Assembly: GCA_947453415.1 (NCBI GenBank)
Contig: CANGGG010000020.1
Location: 1 to 41,950, forward strand
Direction: 5' to 3'
Length of the DNA stretch: 41,950 nucleotides
Source of the DNA: Bacteroidota bacterium
Lineage (GTDB): Bacteria > Bacteroidota > Bacteroidia > UKL13-3
In this document: positions 1 through 8,177 of the stretch, piece by piece
How the letters are laid out: each line of letters starts with the position of its first letter
How positions within the stretch are numbered: position 1 is the stretch's first letter
Translations under genes and position numbers: made by a program
Notes under the pieces: model-generated
Databases searched by the model: none
What the model saw: the letters and a program-made list of their open reading frames with translations, nothing else
Told to the model about the DNA's origin: nothing

Positions 1-99
1 ATTTTTGGTTTTTACATGACTTATGCTCGCATGTTTTTTTAAAACTTCTTCAATACATCGAAGCTTAAATTCATAATTGTATTTTACTTTTCTTTCCAT
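1..99 (-). CDS. IS3-family transposase OrfA, N-terminal 33 residues only
   Basis: Partial gene entering from the left edge. Reading the minus strand from ATG at 97-99 gives MERKVKYNYEFKLRCIEEVL and continues in frame to position 1 with no stop. The basic start followed by (Y/S)xEFKLxxxE and a helix is the usual opening of the helix-turn-helix DNA-binding OrfA of IS3-family elements, which recognises the terminal repeats. OrfB with the DDE catalytic domain would lie outside the window. It sits 43 bp inside the element end at 142. I cannot tell whether the full gene is intact. Confidence 0.7.
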   Translation of the reverse strand, partial: MERKVKYNYEFKLRCIEEVLKKHASISHVKTKN

Positions 100-142
100 A
101 AAAATGCCCCCAAATAGTGTCTAACTTTTTGGGGGCAGTTCA
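1..142 (-). mobile_element. End of an IS3-family (IS150-like) insertion sequence, cut by window edge
   Basis: On the minus strand the element begins at 142 with TGAACTGCCCCCAAAAAG followed by TTAGACAC. A TG-starting, C-rich terminal inverted repeat of this kind is familiar from IS150-type members of the IS3 family. Just inside the end lies the start of an OrfA-like transposase gene (ATG at 99). A perfect 10-bp inverted repeat (105-114 and 128-137, 13-nt loop) overlaps the terminal repeat. The rest of the element and the other end are left of the window, so completeness and target duplication cannot be judged. The family is recognised by eye, not by a search. Confidence 0.75.
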
Positions 143-175
143 TTTTGAGTGGACTTTTTTATTGATAAAATATTA

Positions 176-1441
176 CTAATAACCATATTTTTCTTTCCAT
201 CTATTTTTCAAAAATTGTCGTTGTTCGTTTTCCCTAGCATTATTTCCCGGCTCATAAAATTTTTGTCCATTGATGCCATCTGGTAAAAACTCCTGCATAA
301 TAAAATTATTTTCATACGCGTGTGCATAGTGATAATCTGATCCATAATTCAAGTCTTTCATTAATTGTGTAGGTGCATTTCTTAAATGCAATGGAACTGG
401 TAAATTGCCAGTTTTTTTAACCGTACTCATGGCCTCGTCAATAGCCAAATAACTGGCATTACTTTTTACCGATGTAGCCAAATAAATGACTGTTTGACTC
501 AATATAATTCGAGCCTCAGGCATGCCAATCATTTGAATAGCTTGAAAACAATTGGAAGCTAAAAGCAAAGCATTTGGATTAGCGTTTCCTATGTCTTCGC
601 TAGCCAAAATAAGCATTCTTCTAGCTATAAATTCTATACTTTCACCAGCGTCTAACATTCTTGCCAAATAATACACAGCCGCATTGGGGTCGCTTCCGCG
701 CATTGATTTTATAAAAGCTGAAATTACATTATAATGCTCTTCTCCACCTTTATCGTATTTAGCAGTTTTTTGCTGCAAAATTCTGGTTGTACTTTCATTA
801 TTTATAATAATAGGAGTTTTATTGGTTTGAGTAATTATTTGCTCTAATATGTTTAATAATTTCCTTGCATCGCCACCACTGTGTAAAAACAAGGCCTCGG
901 TTTCACTAAAAGTTATATTTTTGCTTTGCAACCATTCATCAGTGGCTATTGCTTTATCTATAATTTGCTGTAAATGCTCCTTATTTAACTCTTTTAAAAT
1001 ATATACTTGACAGCGCGAAAGCAATGCATTATTTACTTCAAAACTTGGGTTTTCGGTGGTAGCACCAATTAACACAATACTGCCATTTTCAACTGCGCCC
1101 AAAAGTGCATCTTGCTGGCTTTTATTGAAGCGATGAATTTCATCTAAAAACAATAATACTTTTCCAATGGTTTTTGCTTCTGTAATTATTTTCCTAACAT
1201 CGGCCACACCAGCATTGATGGCACTTAAACCATAAAAAGGTAAGTTTAATTCTTGCCCAATTATTCGTGCAAGCGTAGTTTTTCCAACTCCTGGAGGTCC
1301 CCAAAAAATAATAGATGGAATGCTTTTGTTTTGAATTGCCTCTCGCAAAATGGCCCCTTTGCCAATTAAATGTTCTTGCCCAGTGTATTCATCTAAGTTT
1401 TTAGGTCTTACTCTTTCGGCTAACGGTTTTTGTATATTCAT
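176..1441 (-). CDS. rarA: Replication-associated recombination protein A (AAA+ ATPase, RarA/MgsA)
   Basis: A 421-residue AAA+ ATPase of the clamp-loader-like RarA/MgsA/WRNIP1 family, which acts at stalled replication forks. Visible motifs: N-terminal [20 protein letters not shown], Walker A GPPGVGKT at residues 48-55, Walker [11 protein letters not shown] at 96-105, sensor 1 [12 protein letters not shown] at 126-137, and the arginine-finger segment LSRC at 141-144. The C-terminal half carries the family's tetramerisation segment ([20 protein letters not shown]). Length is normal for the family. ATG at 1439-1441 is the first start. The gene is divergent from rpoN and has its own promoter match overlapping a palindrome (1443-1476). 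Its stop lies 33 bp from the insertion sequence, so the element landed downstream and did not break the gene. Confidence 0.97.
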   Translation of the reverse strand: MNIQKPLAERVRPKNLDEYTGQEHLIGKGAILREAIQNKSIPSIIFWGPPGVGKTTLARIIGQELNLPFYGLSAINAGVADVRKIITEAKTIGKVLLFLDEIHRFNKSQQDALLGAVENGSIVLIGATTENPSFEVNNALLSRCQVYILKELNKEHLQQIIDKAIATDEWLQSKNITFSETEALFLHSGGDARKLLNILEQIITQTNKTPIIINNESTTRILQQKTAKYDKGGEEHYNVISAFIKSMRGSDPNAAVYYLARMLDAGESIEFIARRMLILASEDIGNANPNALLLASNCFQAIQMIGMPEARIILSQTVIYLATSVKSNASYLAIDEAMSTVKKTGNLPVPLHLRNAPTQLMKDLNYGSDYHYAHAYENNFIMQEFLPDGINGQKFYEPGNNARENEQRQFLKNRWKEKYGY

Positions 1442-1448
1442 TTTATTG

Positions 1449-1476
1449 CAAATGTATTTGCAATAATAAGCATCAA
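1449..1476 (-). promoter_or_regulatory. Bacteroidota-type promoter of rarA inside a palindrome
   Basis: On the minus strand a -7 element TACATTTG (1449-1456) follows a -33 TTTG (1474-1477; TTG at 1474-1476) with a 17-bp spacer, matching the TTTG / TAnnTTTG consensus of the Bacteroidota primary sigma factor. The start point would fall about 1-3 nt before ATG 1441, giving a leaderless or near-leaderless mRNA. The -7 element is embedded in a palindrome with 11-bp perfect arms (1443-1453 and 1456-1466, sequence TTATTGCAAAT and its complement), which could be an operator. The motif match is seen; regulation is inferred. Confidence 0.55.
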
Positions 1477-1587
1477 ATTTTCAGTTCAATAATTGTAGTT
1501 AATAATAATTGGTTTTTGCCGTTTGCCTTGCTTTTTGAATAGTTTAAAATATTTATAAATTATTCCATTTTATCAATAGTATTTTTC

Positions 1588-1595
1588 TATTTTTG
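1588..1595 (+). promoter_or_regulatory. -7 element of the rpoN-aat promoter
   Basis: TATTTTTG at this position fits TAnnTTTG perfectly and lies 11 nt before the rpoN ATG at 1607, implying a leader of only a few bases. No clear -33 TTG stands 17-20 bp upstream, so the call rests on the -7 match alone. Confidence 0.4.
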
Positions 1596-1606
1596 AAAAT
1601 AATAAA

Positions 1607-3076
1607 ATGTTAAAACAAGGACTATATCAAAAACAACAGCAAAAGCTTTCGCCTTTGCAAATTCAGTTCATTAAGTTGTTGCAACTTACCACTGTTGATT
1701 TTTTGCAGCGCATTGATTTGGAAATGATTGAGAATCCTGCTTTGTTAAGTAATAAGGATACAGACGCTTTGCCAAGTGAAGATCCAAAAACCGAAACTCA
1801 AGAAAATGAAGAATATGAAAAGGATTCAAGTGTTGATGATTATTTGGCAAGTGAATCTTTTGATGTGAAAGAATATGTAAATGATGAATATGAACCTGAT
1901 GGTTTTCATTTAAGTGATGAGGGTAATGAAGAACGAAAAGATTCGCCAATAGCTGATACTTCTACTTTTCATGATGCATTATTAGAACAATTTAGTGCTG
2001 TAGTAACCTCAGAAAAAGAAGAAATTATAGGTAATCAAATTATAGGCACAATTGACGATGATGGCTATTTACGTAGACCTTTGGAATCAATTATAAACGA
2101 TTTAGCTTTTGCACAAAATATTGAAACTGATTTAACAGAAATGAAGCATGTATTGGCCAAAATTCAAAAGTTAGATCCTCCCGGTATTGGTGCTACAAGC
2201 TTGCAGCAATGTTTAATTATTCAATTGCAACGCAAAGATTATTATAACCGTGCCATTGAATTAGCCATTGAAGTTTTAGAAAAATATTTTGAAGAATTTA
2301 CCAAAAAACATTACGAAAAAATAGCAAGGGAGTTAAACCTTGACGATGAAAAAATAAAGTCGATAATAGGAATAATTACCAAATTGAATCCTAAACCAGG
2401 TGATAGTTATGGCGGGCAAGCTGCCCAATATATTATGCCCGATTTTACTTTAAATGATGAAGGGGGCATTTTAAGTGTTAGTTTAAACGGAAGAAACACG
2501 CCTGATTTGCGTATTAGCAGAACGTATATGGATGCTTTAAAAGCATACGACAAAAGCGATGCACCAACTAAAGAGCAAAAAGATACAGTCATGTATATTA
2601 AGCAAAAATTAGACGGGGCAAAATGGTTTATTGATAGCATTAAACAACGTCAAAATACTTTACTTACCACCATGAATGCCATTTTGCAATACCAACACAA
2701 TTATTTTGAAGATGGCGATGATAGTAAATTAAAACCAATGATTTTAAAAACCATAGCCGATATGACGGGTTACGATATTTCAACCATAAGCAGGGTTGCA
2801 AATAGTAAATATATTCAAACAAGCTGGGGAATTATTTCGTTAAAATATTTTTTTAGTGAGGGAATTACCAACGATGATGGGGAGGAAGTAAGTAGCAGAG
2901 AAGTAAAAAAAATATTGAAAGAAGCCATTGAAGTTGAGGATAAACACAAGCCCTTACCTGATGAAAAATTGATGGAAATATTGAAAGAAAAAGGATATAA
3001 TATTGCTCGAAGAACTGTGGCTAAATACCGTGAACAATTAAATTTACCCGTAGCTAGGTTACGAAAAGAACTTTAA
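1607..3076 (+). CDS. rpoN: RNA polymerase sigma-54 factor
   Basis: A 489-residue sigma-54. Region I is the glutamine/leucine-rich start (KQGLYQKQQQKLSPLQIQF) that contacts bacterial enhancer-binding proteins. A long acidic linker (region II, about residues 50-110) follows. The core-binding region is around residues 120-310, and the C-terminal DNA-binding part ends with the RpoN box ARRTVAKYR at residues 467-475, diagnostic of the family and reading the -24 promoter element. Start and length fit the family. The stop TAA at 3074-3076 directly abuts the aat ATG at 3077, so the two are probably co-transcribed and perhaps translationally coupled. No enhancer-binding regulator is encoded in this window, so its targets are unknown from here. 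Confidence 0.97.
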   Translation: MLKQGLYQKQQQKLSPLQIQFIKLLQLTTVDFLQRIDLEMIENPALLSNKDTDALPSEDPKTETQENEEYEKDSSVDDYLASESFDVKEYVNDEYEPDGFHLSDEGNEERKDSPIADTSTFHDALLEQFSAVVTSEKEEIIGNQIIGTIDDDGYLRRPLESIINDLAFAQNIETDLTEMKHVLAKIQKLDPPGIGATSLQQCLIIQLQRKDYYNRAIELAIEVLEKYFEEFTKKHYEKIARELNLDDEKIKSIIGIITKLNPKPGDSYGGQAAQYIMPDFTLNDEGGILSVSLNGRNTPDLRISRTYMDALKAYDKSDAPTKEQKDTVMYIKQKLDGAKWFIDSIKQRQNTLLTTMNAILQYQHNYFEDGDDSKLKPMILKTIADMTGYDISTISRVANSKYIQTSWGIISLKYFFSEGITNDDGEEVSSREVKKILKEAIEVEDKHKPLPDEKLMEILKEKGYNIARRTVAKYREQLNLPVARLRKEL

Positions 3077-3760
3077 ATGGCATTATACTTTGTAGTTGAT
3101 GATATTTTCCCTGATTCGGTTTTAACAAGAAGGAAAGATGGGTTACTGGCTGTTGGTGGAAAAATGAGTCCCGACTTGGTTTTAAAAGCATATAGGAAAG
3201 GAATTTTTCATTGGTTTAACGACCCGGAATTTCCCATGTGGTTTAGCCCAAATCCTAGAACTGTTATTTATCCAAGTGAAATTTATATTTCAAAAAGTAT
3301 GAAGAAGCTGATTAATAGTAAGCATTTTGCTATTACTATTGATAAAGATTTTGAACAATTAATTAGGCTTTGCAGAACCGAAAGGCTAAAAAATGAAGGC
3401 ACATGGATTAGTGAAGAAATAGAAGACATTTATAATATTTTACACCTAAAAGGGTATGCACATAGTGTAGAAGTTTGGTTCGAAAACAAATTAGTTGGTG
3501 GGCTTTACGGTGTTGCCATTGGCAAATGTTTTATGGGCGAAAGCATGGTAAGTACCATGAGTAATGCAAGCAAAACAGCCATGATTTATTTATGCCAACA
3601 CCTTCAAAAATTTGATTTTCACTTTATAGATTGTCAAATTGAAAACCCCCATTTAATGAGTATGGGCGCTGTAAATATTCCACGAAAAGATTTCTTAAAA
3701 GAATTAAATCAATTTATAAAATTAAGCAGCAACGCTTTTGATAAAGAAAATTTATTATAG
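3077..3760 (+). CDS. aat: Leucyl/phenylalanyl-tRNA--protein transferase
   Basis: A 227-residue cytoplasmic aminoacyltransferase that adds Leu or Phe from charged tRNA to proteins with N-terminal Lys or Arg, marking them for ClpAP/ClpS degradation in the N-end rule pathway. Family motifs are easy to read: DGLLAVGGKMSPDLVLKAYR and KGIFHW near residues 22-48, MWFSPNPRTVI at about 54-64, GTWIS, the GGLYGVAIG segment with FMGESM, and FIDCQIENPHLMSMGA near the C-terminus. ATG immediately follows the rpoN stop (TAAATG). It converges on the beta-barrel genes with only 5 bp between the stop codons. All expected conserved segments are present. Confidence 0.96.
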   Translation: MALYFVVDDIFPDSVLTRRKDGLLAVGGKMSPDLVLKAYRKGIFHWFNDPEFPMWFSPNPRTVIYPSEIYISKSMKKLINSKHFAITIDKDFEQLIRLCRTERLKNEGTWISEEIEDIYNILHLKGYAHSVEVWFENKLVGGLYGVAIGKCFMGESMVSTMSNASKTAMIYLCQHLQKFDFHFIDCQIENPHLMSMGAVNIPRKDFLKELNQFIKLSSNAFDKENLL

Positions 3761-3765
3761 GTAAT

Positions 3766-4542
3766 TTAGAAAAAAGAAGGGCATTTTATTCTACCAGGTA
3801 GTCTGTAAGCCAAACAAGTAGAAAAGGTCATGTACCAATCATTATAATTATCAGAACCTCTCATAGAGCCAGCAATACCAGGTTTAGTGCCAATAACTTC
3901 ATAACTCCTATCTGCTATTTGTTGGGTTCTTAAACTGCTTTTGCTTAAATCTGCATATTTGCCACTTACATCGTCAATATAGTCGGTATAGGTTTTTCTA
4001 ATATTAAAATTTGCTTCTAAACTTAAGTTTCTAGCAAAAATCCATTTTGCGCCAATGCCAAAAGGTACTGCAAATGAATAAGTACCGTAAATTACATCTT
4101 CAGTTTTTAAGTCGCGAAGGTTAACTGTTTGTCCTGCATAAATTGTTTGAGGTGTATATTTAAAACCTGCTAATCCGCCAAATATATAGCCAGTTATTTT
4201 ACTATCTAAAACACCATAACCATAATTTGCGAAATTATATTCAACTAACCCCGCATATTCTGTAATATTATCAGTAAAACTTAAATTACGTGATTTGTTA
4301 AAGTCAAAATTTTTGTCGGTTCCACTTACTTGTAATGAAGTAATTTGCCCAGTTAAAGCCCAAACTTTACTTAAATTTAAGCGAGCAAATACATTCAATG
4401 TTGGATTAGATTCATTCAATGCAATACTTGGTGCTAAATCGCCCCAATAATTGGCCAATCCAATACCAAATCCAACATCTACTCGTTGTGCATTGGCACT
4501 AATTAATTTTACTAAAAAAAATATAATGAAAAGCTTTTTCAA
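3766..4542 (-). CDS. Outer-membrane beta-barrel protein (DUF6089-like), second of a tandem pair
   Basis: A 258-residue protein with a signal peptide (MKKLFIIFFLVKLISANAQ if TTG at 4540-4542 is used) and alternating hydrophobic/polar strands typical of a small porin-like barrel. Recognisable pieces are VGFGIGLANYWGDLAP, VPFGIGAKWIF, LSLEANFNIRKTYTDYIDDV and a C-terminal AYRLPGR segment followed by CPSFF. A GTG at 4575 would add 11 residues and overlap the upstream gene; I prefer the TTG because it yields a clean signal peptide and sits 11 nt after the upstream stop. It is paralogous to the gene at 4554-5408. Bacteroidota proteins of this type are usually annotated DUF6089; the ligand is unknown. 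Confidence 0.8.
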   Translation of the reverse strand: MKKLFIIFFLVKLISANAQRVDVGFGIGLANYWGDLAPSIALNESNPTLNVFARLNLSKVWALTGQITSLQVSGTDKNFDFNKSRNLSFTDNITEYAGLVEYNFANYGYGVLDSKITGYIFGGLAGFKYTPQTIYAGQTVNLRDLKTEDVIYGTYSFAVPFGIGAKWIFARNLSLEANFNIRKTYTDYIDDVSGKYADLSKSSLRTQQIADRSYEVIGTKPGIAGSMRGSDNYNDWYMTFSTCLAYRLPGRIKCPSFF

Positions 4543-4553
4543 AGAGTTTGTAT

Positions 4554-5408
4554 TTAGTTGAAAAAGGTAGGGCACCCTTGACCTCTTGAACGAATCATAT
4601 AGCTAATAGTTATACCAGAAATGAAATAAATATCGTTCTGAAAATTCTTTTTATCGCTACGCAAATCGGTATCTTTAAAACGAATATGTGATGGATCAAT
4701 TTCAGTGCTTCTGTCGGAAAGGAAAGCAGCTGTAGCTCCAGTATTTGATTTTACAACATTGTTATCGGCATAGTTACCTCCTACATCATCCAAATAATTG
4801 GTGGTTGTATACCTAATTCCTGTTTCAAATCCTATTAAAAATGCATCACTAATTCTTGTTCTAAAACCTATTCCAAAAGGAACCATAATTTCAGTTAAGT
4901 TATATTTTTTTCTGTCATTATAAGTAGTTGAACCCTGACCTTCTGTGGCTAAAGGTTGAAGTTCATATACTTTTCCTAATGAATCTGATTTTGGATTGAA
5001 ATTAAATACACCTATACCCGCAAAAACATAAGGAATAAATGGTCGATTACTTAAATTTTTTAAATCATTTTTCAATAAATTATATTCAAAATGAGCACTA
5101 AATTCATAAATATCTGTGAAAAAATTTAAATTTCTAAGTTTTGAAACTTCATTTGAGCTTTGTTTGTCATCCCCACTTATATGGCCATAACTAATCATAC
5201 CTTTTACAGCTATCTTATCCGAAAAATTATATCTTCCAAAAAAAGATGTAGCAAAATAAGTATTATTAAAATTGATTTTTTCATCACTCAAATCACCTAA
5301 ATAGTGTGATGTGCCAAATAGCATTCCTAGCTCAATTTGCTGCGCTTTTGCAGTAATATAAGTTAATGTAATTATTATAAAAACTATTAATGGTTTTACT
5401 AAATTCAT
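4554..5408 (-). CDS. Outer-membrane beta-barrel protein (DUF6089-like), first of a tandem pair
   Basis: A 284-residue protein starting MNLVKPLIVFIIITLTYITA followed by KAQ, a signal peptide with cleavage expected after the AQ. The mature part opens IELGMLFGTSHYLGDLSD, the family's first strand, and includes VPFGIGFRTRISDAFLIGFE, TTTNYLDDVGGNYAD and a final strand SGITISYMIRSRGQG before CPTFF. These correspond segment by segment to the downstream gene, so the pair arose by tandem duplication and has diverged strongly. A TTG three codons upstream (5417) is less likely, as it lies within the -7 element. A good promoter precedes it, and the two genes form an operon. Function beyond outer-membrane placement is unknown. 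Confidence 0.82.
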   Translation of the reverse strand: MNLVKPLIVFIIITLTYITAKAQQIELGMLFGTSHYLGDLSDEKINFNNTYFATSFFGRYNFSDKIAVKGMISYGHISGDDKQSSNEVSKLRNLNFFTDIYEFSAHFEYNLLKNDLKNLSNRPFIPYVFAGIGVFNFNPKSDSLGKVYELQPLATEGQGSTTYNDRKKYNLTEIMVPFGIGFRTRISDAFLIGFETGIRYTTTNYLDDVGGNYADNNVVKSNTGATAAFLSDRSTEIDPSHIRFKDTDLRSDKKNFQNDIYFISGITISYMIRSRGQGCPTFFN

Positions 5409-5414
5409 AGAAAA

Positions 5415-5444
5415 CAAAAATATATATTTTTTTAAATGTTCAAA
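5415..5444 (-). promoter_or_regulatory. Bacteroidota-type promoter of the beta-barrel operon
   Basis: On the minus strand TTTG (5441-5444), an 18-bp AT-only-to-AT-rich spacer measured from the TTG, and TATTTTTG (5415-5422) match the -33/-7 consensus. The -7 element ends 6 nt before the ATG at 5406-5408, so the transcript would start at or very near the initiation codon. Confidence 0.6.
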
Positions 5445-5523
5445 GACTTTTTTTATAGGAACAGAAACTTATCTGAAATTTTACGAAAGGAATGATTTTT
5501 TAATGTACTAACTAAGATTTATT

Positions 5524-6207
5524 TTAATCAATTTCATTATTTTTTGCACTGATATTCAAGTTGTCTAAGTAAAATTTACAGTATTTAATGGTTCTGCCTC
5601 TTTCTGAAAAAAGTTTTTCATAATGTGTGGTTATATTCCTTAAATTATCATAATTATGAGCTTCATGATGCACATTTCTAATAATTTCAATTGGTTTTAT
5701 ATTCAATTGCGCTAATGTTTCTAAAGTGTAATCAAACAAATTATCATCATCTGTTTTAAAGTGGATAGGCCCATTTTCTTTTAAAACTTCTTTGTAAATA
5801 GCTAAAAATTCTGGGTGCGTTAATCGGTTTTTTTCGTGTCTTTCTTTTGGAAATGGGTCAGGAAAAGTAATCCAAATTTCATCTACTTCATTTTTTTCAA
5901 AAACTTCTTTTAGTTTTTGAACTGTCATTCTTACAAACGCAGAATTTTGCAGGTTTTCTGCTTGCGCAATTTTAGCGCCCTTCCACATTCTATTACTTTT
6001 TATATCTATTCCAATAAAATTGGTATTCAAATCCTGTTGCGATAAATTTACCGTGTATTCGCCTTTACCGCAAGCCAATTCAAGAATCAAGGGATTTTGG
6101 TTTTTAAATACTTGCGTTTGCCATTTTCCTTTTAAATGAAATGGAAAATCGAAACAATTATTCATTACTGAAAATTCTGCAAAACGTTTTAATTTTTGTT
6201 GTCCCAT
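5524..6207 (-). CDS. trmB: tRNA (guanine-N7-)-methyltransferase
   Basis: A 227-residue SAM-dependent enzyme that makes m7G46 in the variable loop of tRNA. From ATG at 6205-6207 the SAM motif LELACGKGEY lies at residues 42-51, the second-strand acidic motif GIDIKSNRMWKGAK at 66-79, and the hallmark ITFPDPFPKERHEKNRL at 113-129, followed by HFKTDDDNLFDYT at 149-161. Length is typical. A TTG three codons upstream (6216) is possible but the ATG is the natural start (MGQQKLKRF). The gene follows the RNA helicase by 33 nt on the same strand and could be co-transcribed with it, which groups two RNA-related functions. Confidence 0.95.
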   Translation of the reverse strand: MGQQKLKRFAEFSVMNNCFDFPFHLKGKWQTQVFKNQNPLILELACGKGEYTVNLSQQDLNTNFIGIDIKSNRMWKGAKIAQAENLQNSAFVRMTVQKLKEVFEKNEVDEIWITFPDPFPKERHEKNRLTHPEFLAIYKEVLKENGPIHFKTDDDNLFDYTLETLAQLNIKPIEIIRNVHHEAHNYDNLRNITTHYEKLFSERGRTIKYCKFYLDNLNISAKNNEID

Positions 6208-6240
6208 ATTACACAAAAAATGATGTGTTTATTGTTTGTT

Positions 6241-7509
6241 TTATTGAGGTTTTGAATGATGAGTTGTTGGGTGATTGGTATGATGATTTACTCCTTTTGG
6301 TTTCTTTTTAAAACCATTATTTTTCTTAAAATCATTAAACGGTCGGTGTTCTTTTACTTCCGGTTGGTATAAAGGTGCCTCACCCAAAAATGTTGGCAAT
6401 GGTAATTTTGGAACTTCAGCTCCGATTAAATTTTCAATACTAAAAAACCTGCGTTGGTCTTTCTGATTGATAAATGTAATAGCCGTTCCAGTACTTTCAG
6501 CCCTTGCGGTTCGGCCTATTCTGTGAATATAATCTTCAGGATCTGGTGGAACATCAAAATTAATTACCAAACTTATTCCATCTACATCTATTCCACGCGA
6601 AAGAATATCTGTTCCAATTAATATTTGAACTTCTTTATTTTTAAACGCACGCATAATATCTTCTCGCTCCGATTGTTCCAAATCGCTATGGAAAGCTTTA
6701 ATCGATAATTTGCTGCGTTGCAATTCTTTGTTCAGTTCCTTTACTTTTTCTTTGGTACCAGCAAAAATAATTACACTGTTATGTTCTTTCTCTGTTAGTA
6801 TATGTTTTACCAATGCTATTTTTTGCGCATCGTAAACCATGAATGCTTGCTGTAATATTCCCGCTGCTGGCTTACTTAACGCAATATTTATTTGCTCCGG
6901 ATTTTTTAATATTTTATTTGCTAAAGTTCTAATTTTTGGCGGCATGGTTGCCGAAAATAAAACAGTTTGTCTATCGGTTGGCAAATAATTTATAATGCGC
7001 ATGATGTCGTCATTAAAACCCATGTCAAGCATTCTGTCGGCTTCGTCTAACACCAAATGTTTTAGTGTACTCATGTCTACTTTTCCTGCCGAAGTAAGCA
7101 TGGCAAGTAACCTACCTGGAGTGGCTATAATTATATCAGCACCTTCGCGCATGGCTTTCTTTTGTTGGTCAAAAGCGGCACCATCAGTTCCACCATAAAT
7201 TGAAATAGAACTAATTCCCAAGAAGTATGCAAAACCTTCTACTTGTTGGTCTATTTGTTGCGCTAATTCTCGGGTTGGCGCTATAATTAATGTGTTTAAA
7301 TTACGCGTTTCTGTTTGTACTATTTTACTTAAAATAGGTAATAAATAAGCAGCGGTTTTTCCCGTTCCTGTTTGAGCGCATGCTATCAAATCTTTGTTTT
7401 CAACGATTAAAGGAATGGCTAATTCTTGAATAGGAGTTGGCTTGTCGTAGCCCATTGAATATAGGCCGTCTAATAGCCTTTGGTCAAAATTAAAGTCAGT
7501 AAAGTTCAA
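6241..7509 (-). CDS. DEAD-box ATP-dependent RNA helicase (RhlE-like)
   Basis: A 422-residue RNA helicase. Q motif: F8 with GYDKPTPIQ at 20-28. Motif I AQTGTGKT 45-52, Ia PTREL 78-82, DEAD 155-158, SAT 186-188, SRGIDV in the second RecA-like domain, and motif VI HRIGRTAR 329-336. A short tail rich in Lys and His follows, without an RNA-binding DbpA domain, which fits RhlE-type enzymes used in ribosome assembly or mRNA turnover. The start must be TTG at 7507-7509: the preceding codon is TAG and the next Met (residue 19) would delete the upstream Phe of the Q motif. A 14-bp-arm stem-loop lies 20 nt upstream of this start. The tail NHHTNHPTTHHSKPQ is low complexity. Confidence 0.95.
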   Translation of the reverse strand: MNFTDFNFDQRLLDGLYSMGYDKPTPIQELAIPLIVENKDLIACAQTGTGKTAAYLLPILSKIVQTETRNLNTLIIAPTRELAQQIDQQVEGFAYFLGISSISIYGGTDGAAFDQQKKAMREGADIIIATPGRLLAMLTSAGKVDMSTLKHLVLDEADRMLDMGFNDDIMRIINYLPTDRQTVLFSATMPPKIRTLANKILKNPEQINIALSKPAAGILQQAFMVYDAQKIALVKHILTEKEHNSVIIFAGTKEKVKELNKELQRSKLSIKAFHSDLEQSEREDIMRAFKNKEVQILIGTDILSRGIDVDGISLVINFDVPPDPEDYIHRIGRTARAESTGTAITFINQKDQRRFFSIENLIGAEVPKLPLPTFLGEAPLYQPEVKEHRPFNDFKKNNGFKKKPKGVNHHTNHPTTHHSKPQ

Positions 7510-7528
7510 CTATTTTTTGTGTTTAAAT

Positions 7529-7565
7529 TGCATTTCATTGTTTGTTTTTTTAACAATAAAATGCA
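7529..7565 (-). promoter_or_regulatory. Stem-loop in the leader of the RNA helicase gene
   Basis: Arms 7529-7542 and 7552-7565 are complementary over 14 bp with one mismatch and a 9-nt loop (a run of A on the minus strand). The structure lies 20 nt before the helicase TTG start. Leaders of DEAD-box helicase genes are often structured and involved in autoregulation or cold response; here only the structure is seen, the role is inferred. No TAnnTTTG match was found between 7510 and 7655. Confidence 0.4.
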
Positions 7566-7655
7566 TGTTCATATTTATAAATTTTGCTCAATATATGTAT
7601 TTATTCCGCTAACTCTATTTTTAGCACACAATAATCAACTTTATTGAGTTGGTTT

Positions 7656-8177
7656 TTATCTTATTCTGTCGGCACTTTTTACTAAATCATCATCCTTTTT
7701 TATTAAGCGCAATACTCTAAAGTTGAGGTATAAATTAAATATCATCAACATGACACCAAGGGTAGAGTATGGCATTAATTTTCCAAATTCAAAGCCAGGT
7801 ATATAATTGATTGCTTTAGCAAAAACAGCTGAATACAACATGGCCATTACTAAAAAGTTTAAGCGGGTTAATTTCATTTGTTTTTCGCGGTTTTTATAGC
7901 TAAAAATAATGCTCAATGTTAATCCAATCAATAGGGCTGCAATGGCAATTAAACCGTATTGTATGGTTTGTGATTTTAATATACTGGTTTGTGTTTCGTG
8001 TCCGCCAACCATGCTTTTTTGGACTTCGGTAACTTTAAAATAAAATATATTTAAGTCATATTCGTCAATGCCATTAGTAGGATTTGGCTGTTTCAATGAT
8101 AGTAAACTTCCACTAAACATTACTGAAGTTAATACGATAATGGCAATTAAATATACGGTTTGAATGCGTTGAATCAT
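7656..8177 (-). CDS. DUF4293 family membrane protein
   Basis: A 173-residue integral inner-membrane protein. It starts MIQRIQTVYLIAIIVL, the signature opening of the Bacteroidota-specific DUF4293 family. Four membrane segments can be seen at about residues 8-27, 72-92, 103-125 and 135-157, separated by a 45-residue extracytoplasmic loop after the first helix and a Lys/Arg-rich turn (KNREKQMKL) between the second and third; the C-terminus is charged (KKDDDLVKSADRIR) and cytoplasmic by the positive-inside rule. The family's function is not known. ATG at 8175-8177. It is divergent from the thiolase gene and probably a single transcription unit, since 146 bp separate it from the helicase start. 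Confidence 0.88.
   Translation of the reverse strand: MIQRIQTVYLIAIIVLTSVMFSGSLLSLKQPNPTNGIDEYDLNIFYFKVTEVQKSMVGGHETQTSILKSQTIQYGLIAIAALLIGLTLSIIFSYKNREKQMKLTRLNFLVMAMLYSAVFAKAINYIPGFEFGKLMPYSTLGVMLMIFNLYLNFRVLRLIKKDDDLVKSADRIR

Noticed and set aside
1686-1949. 87-codon His-rich minus-strand open frame
   Set aside because: It is the antisense of the acidic linker of rpoN; runs of Asp/Glu codons read as His/Leu/Phe on the other strand.
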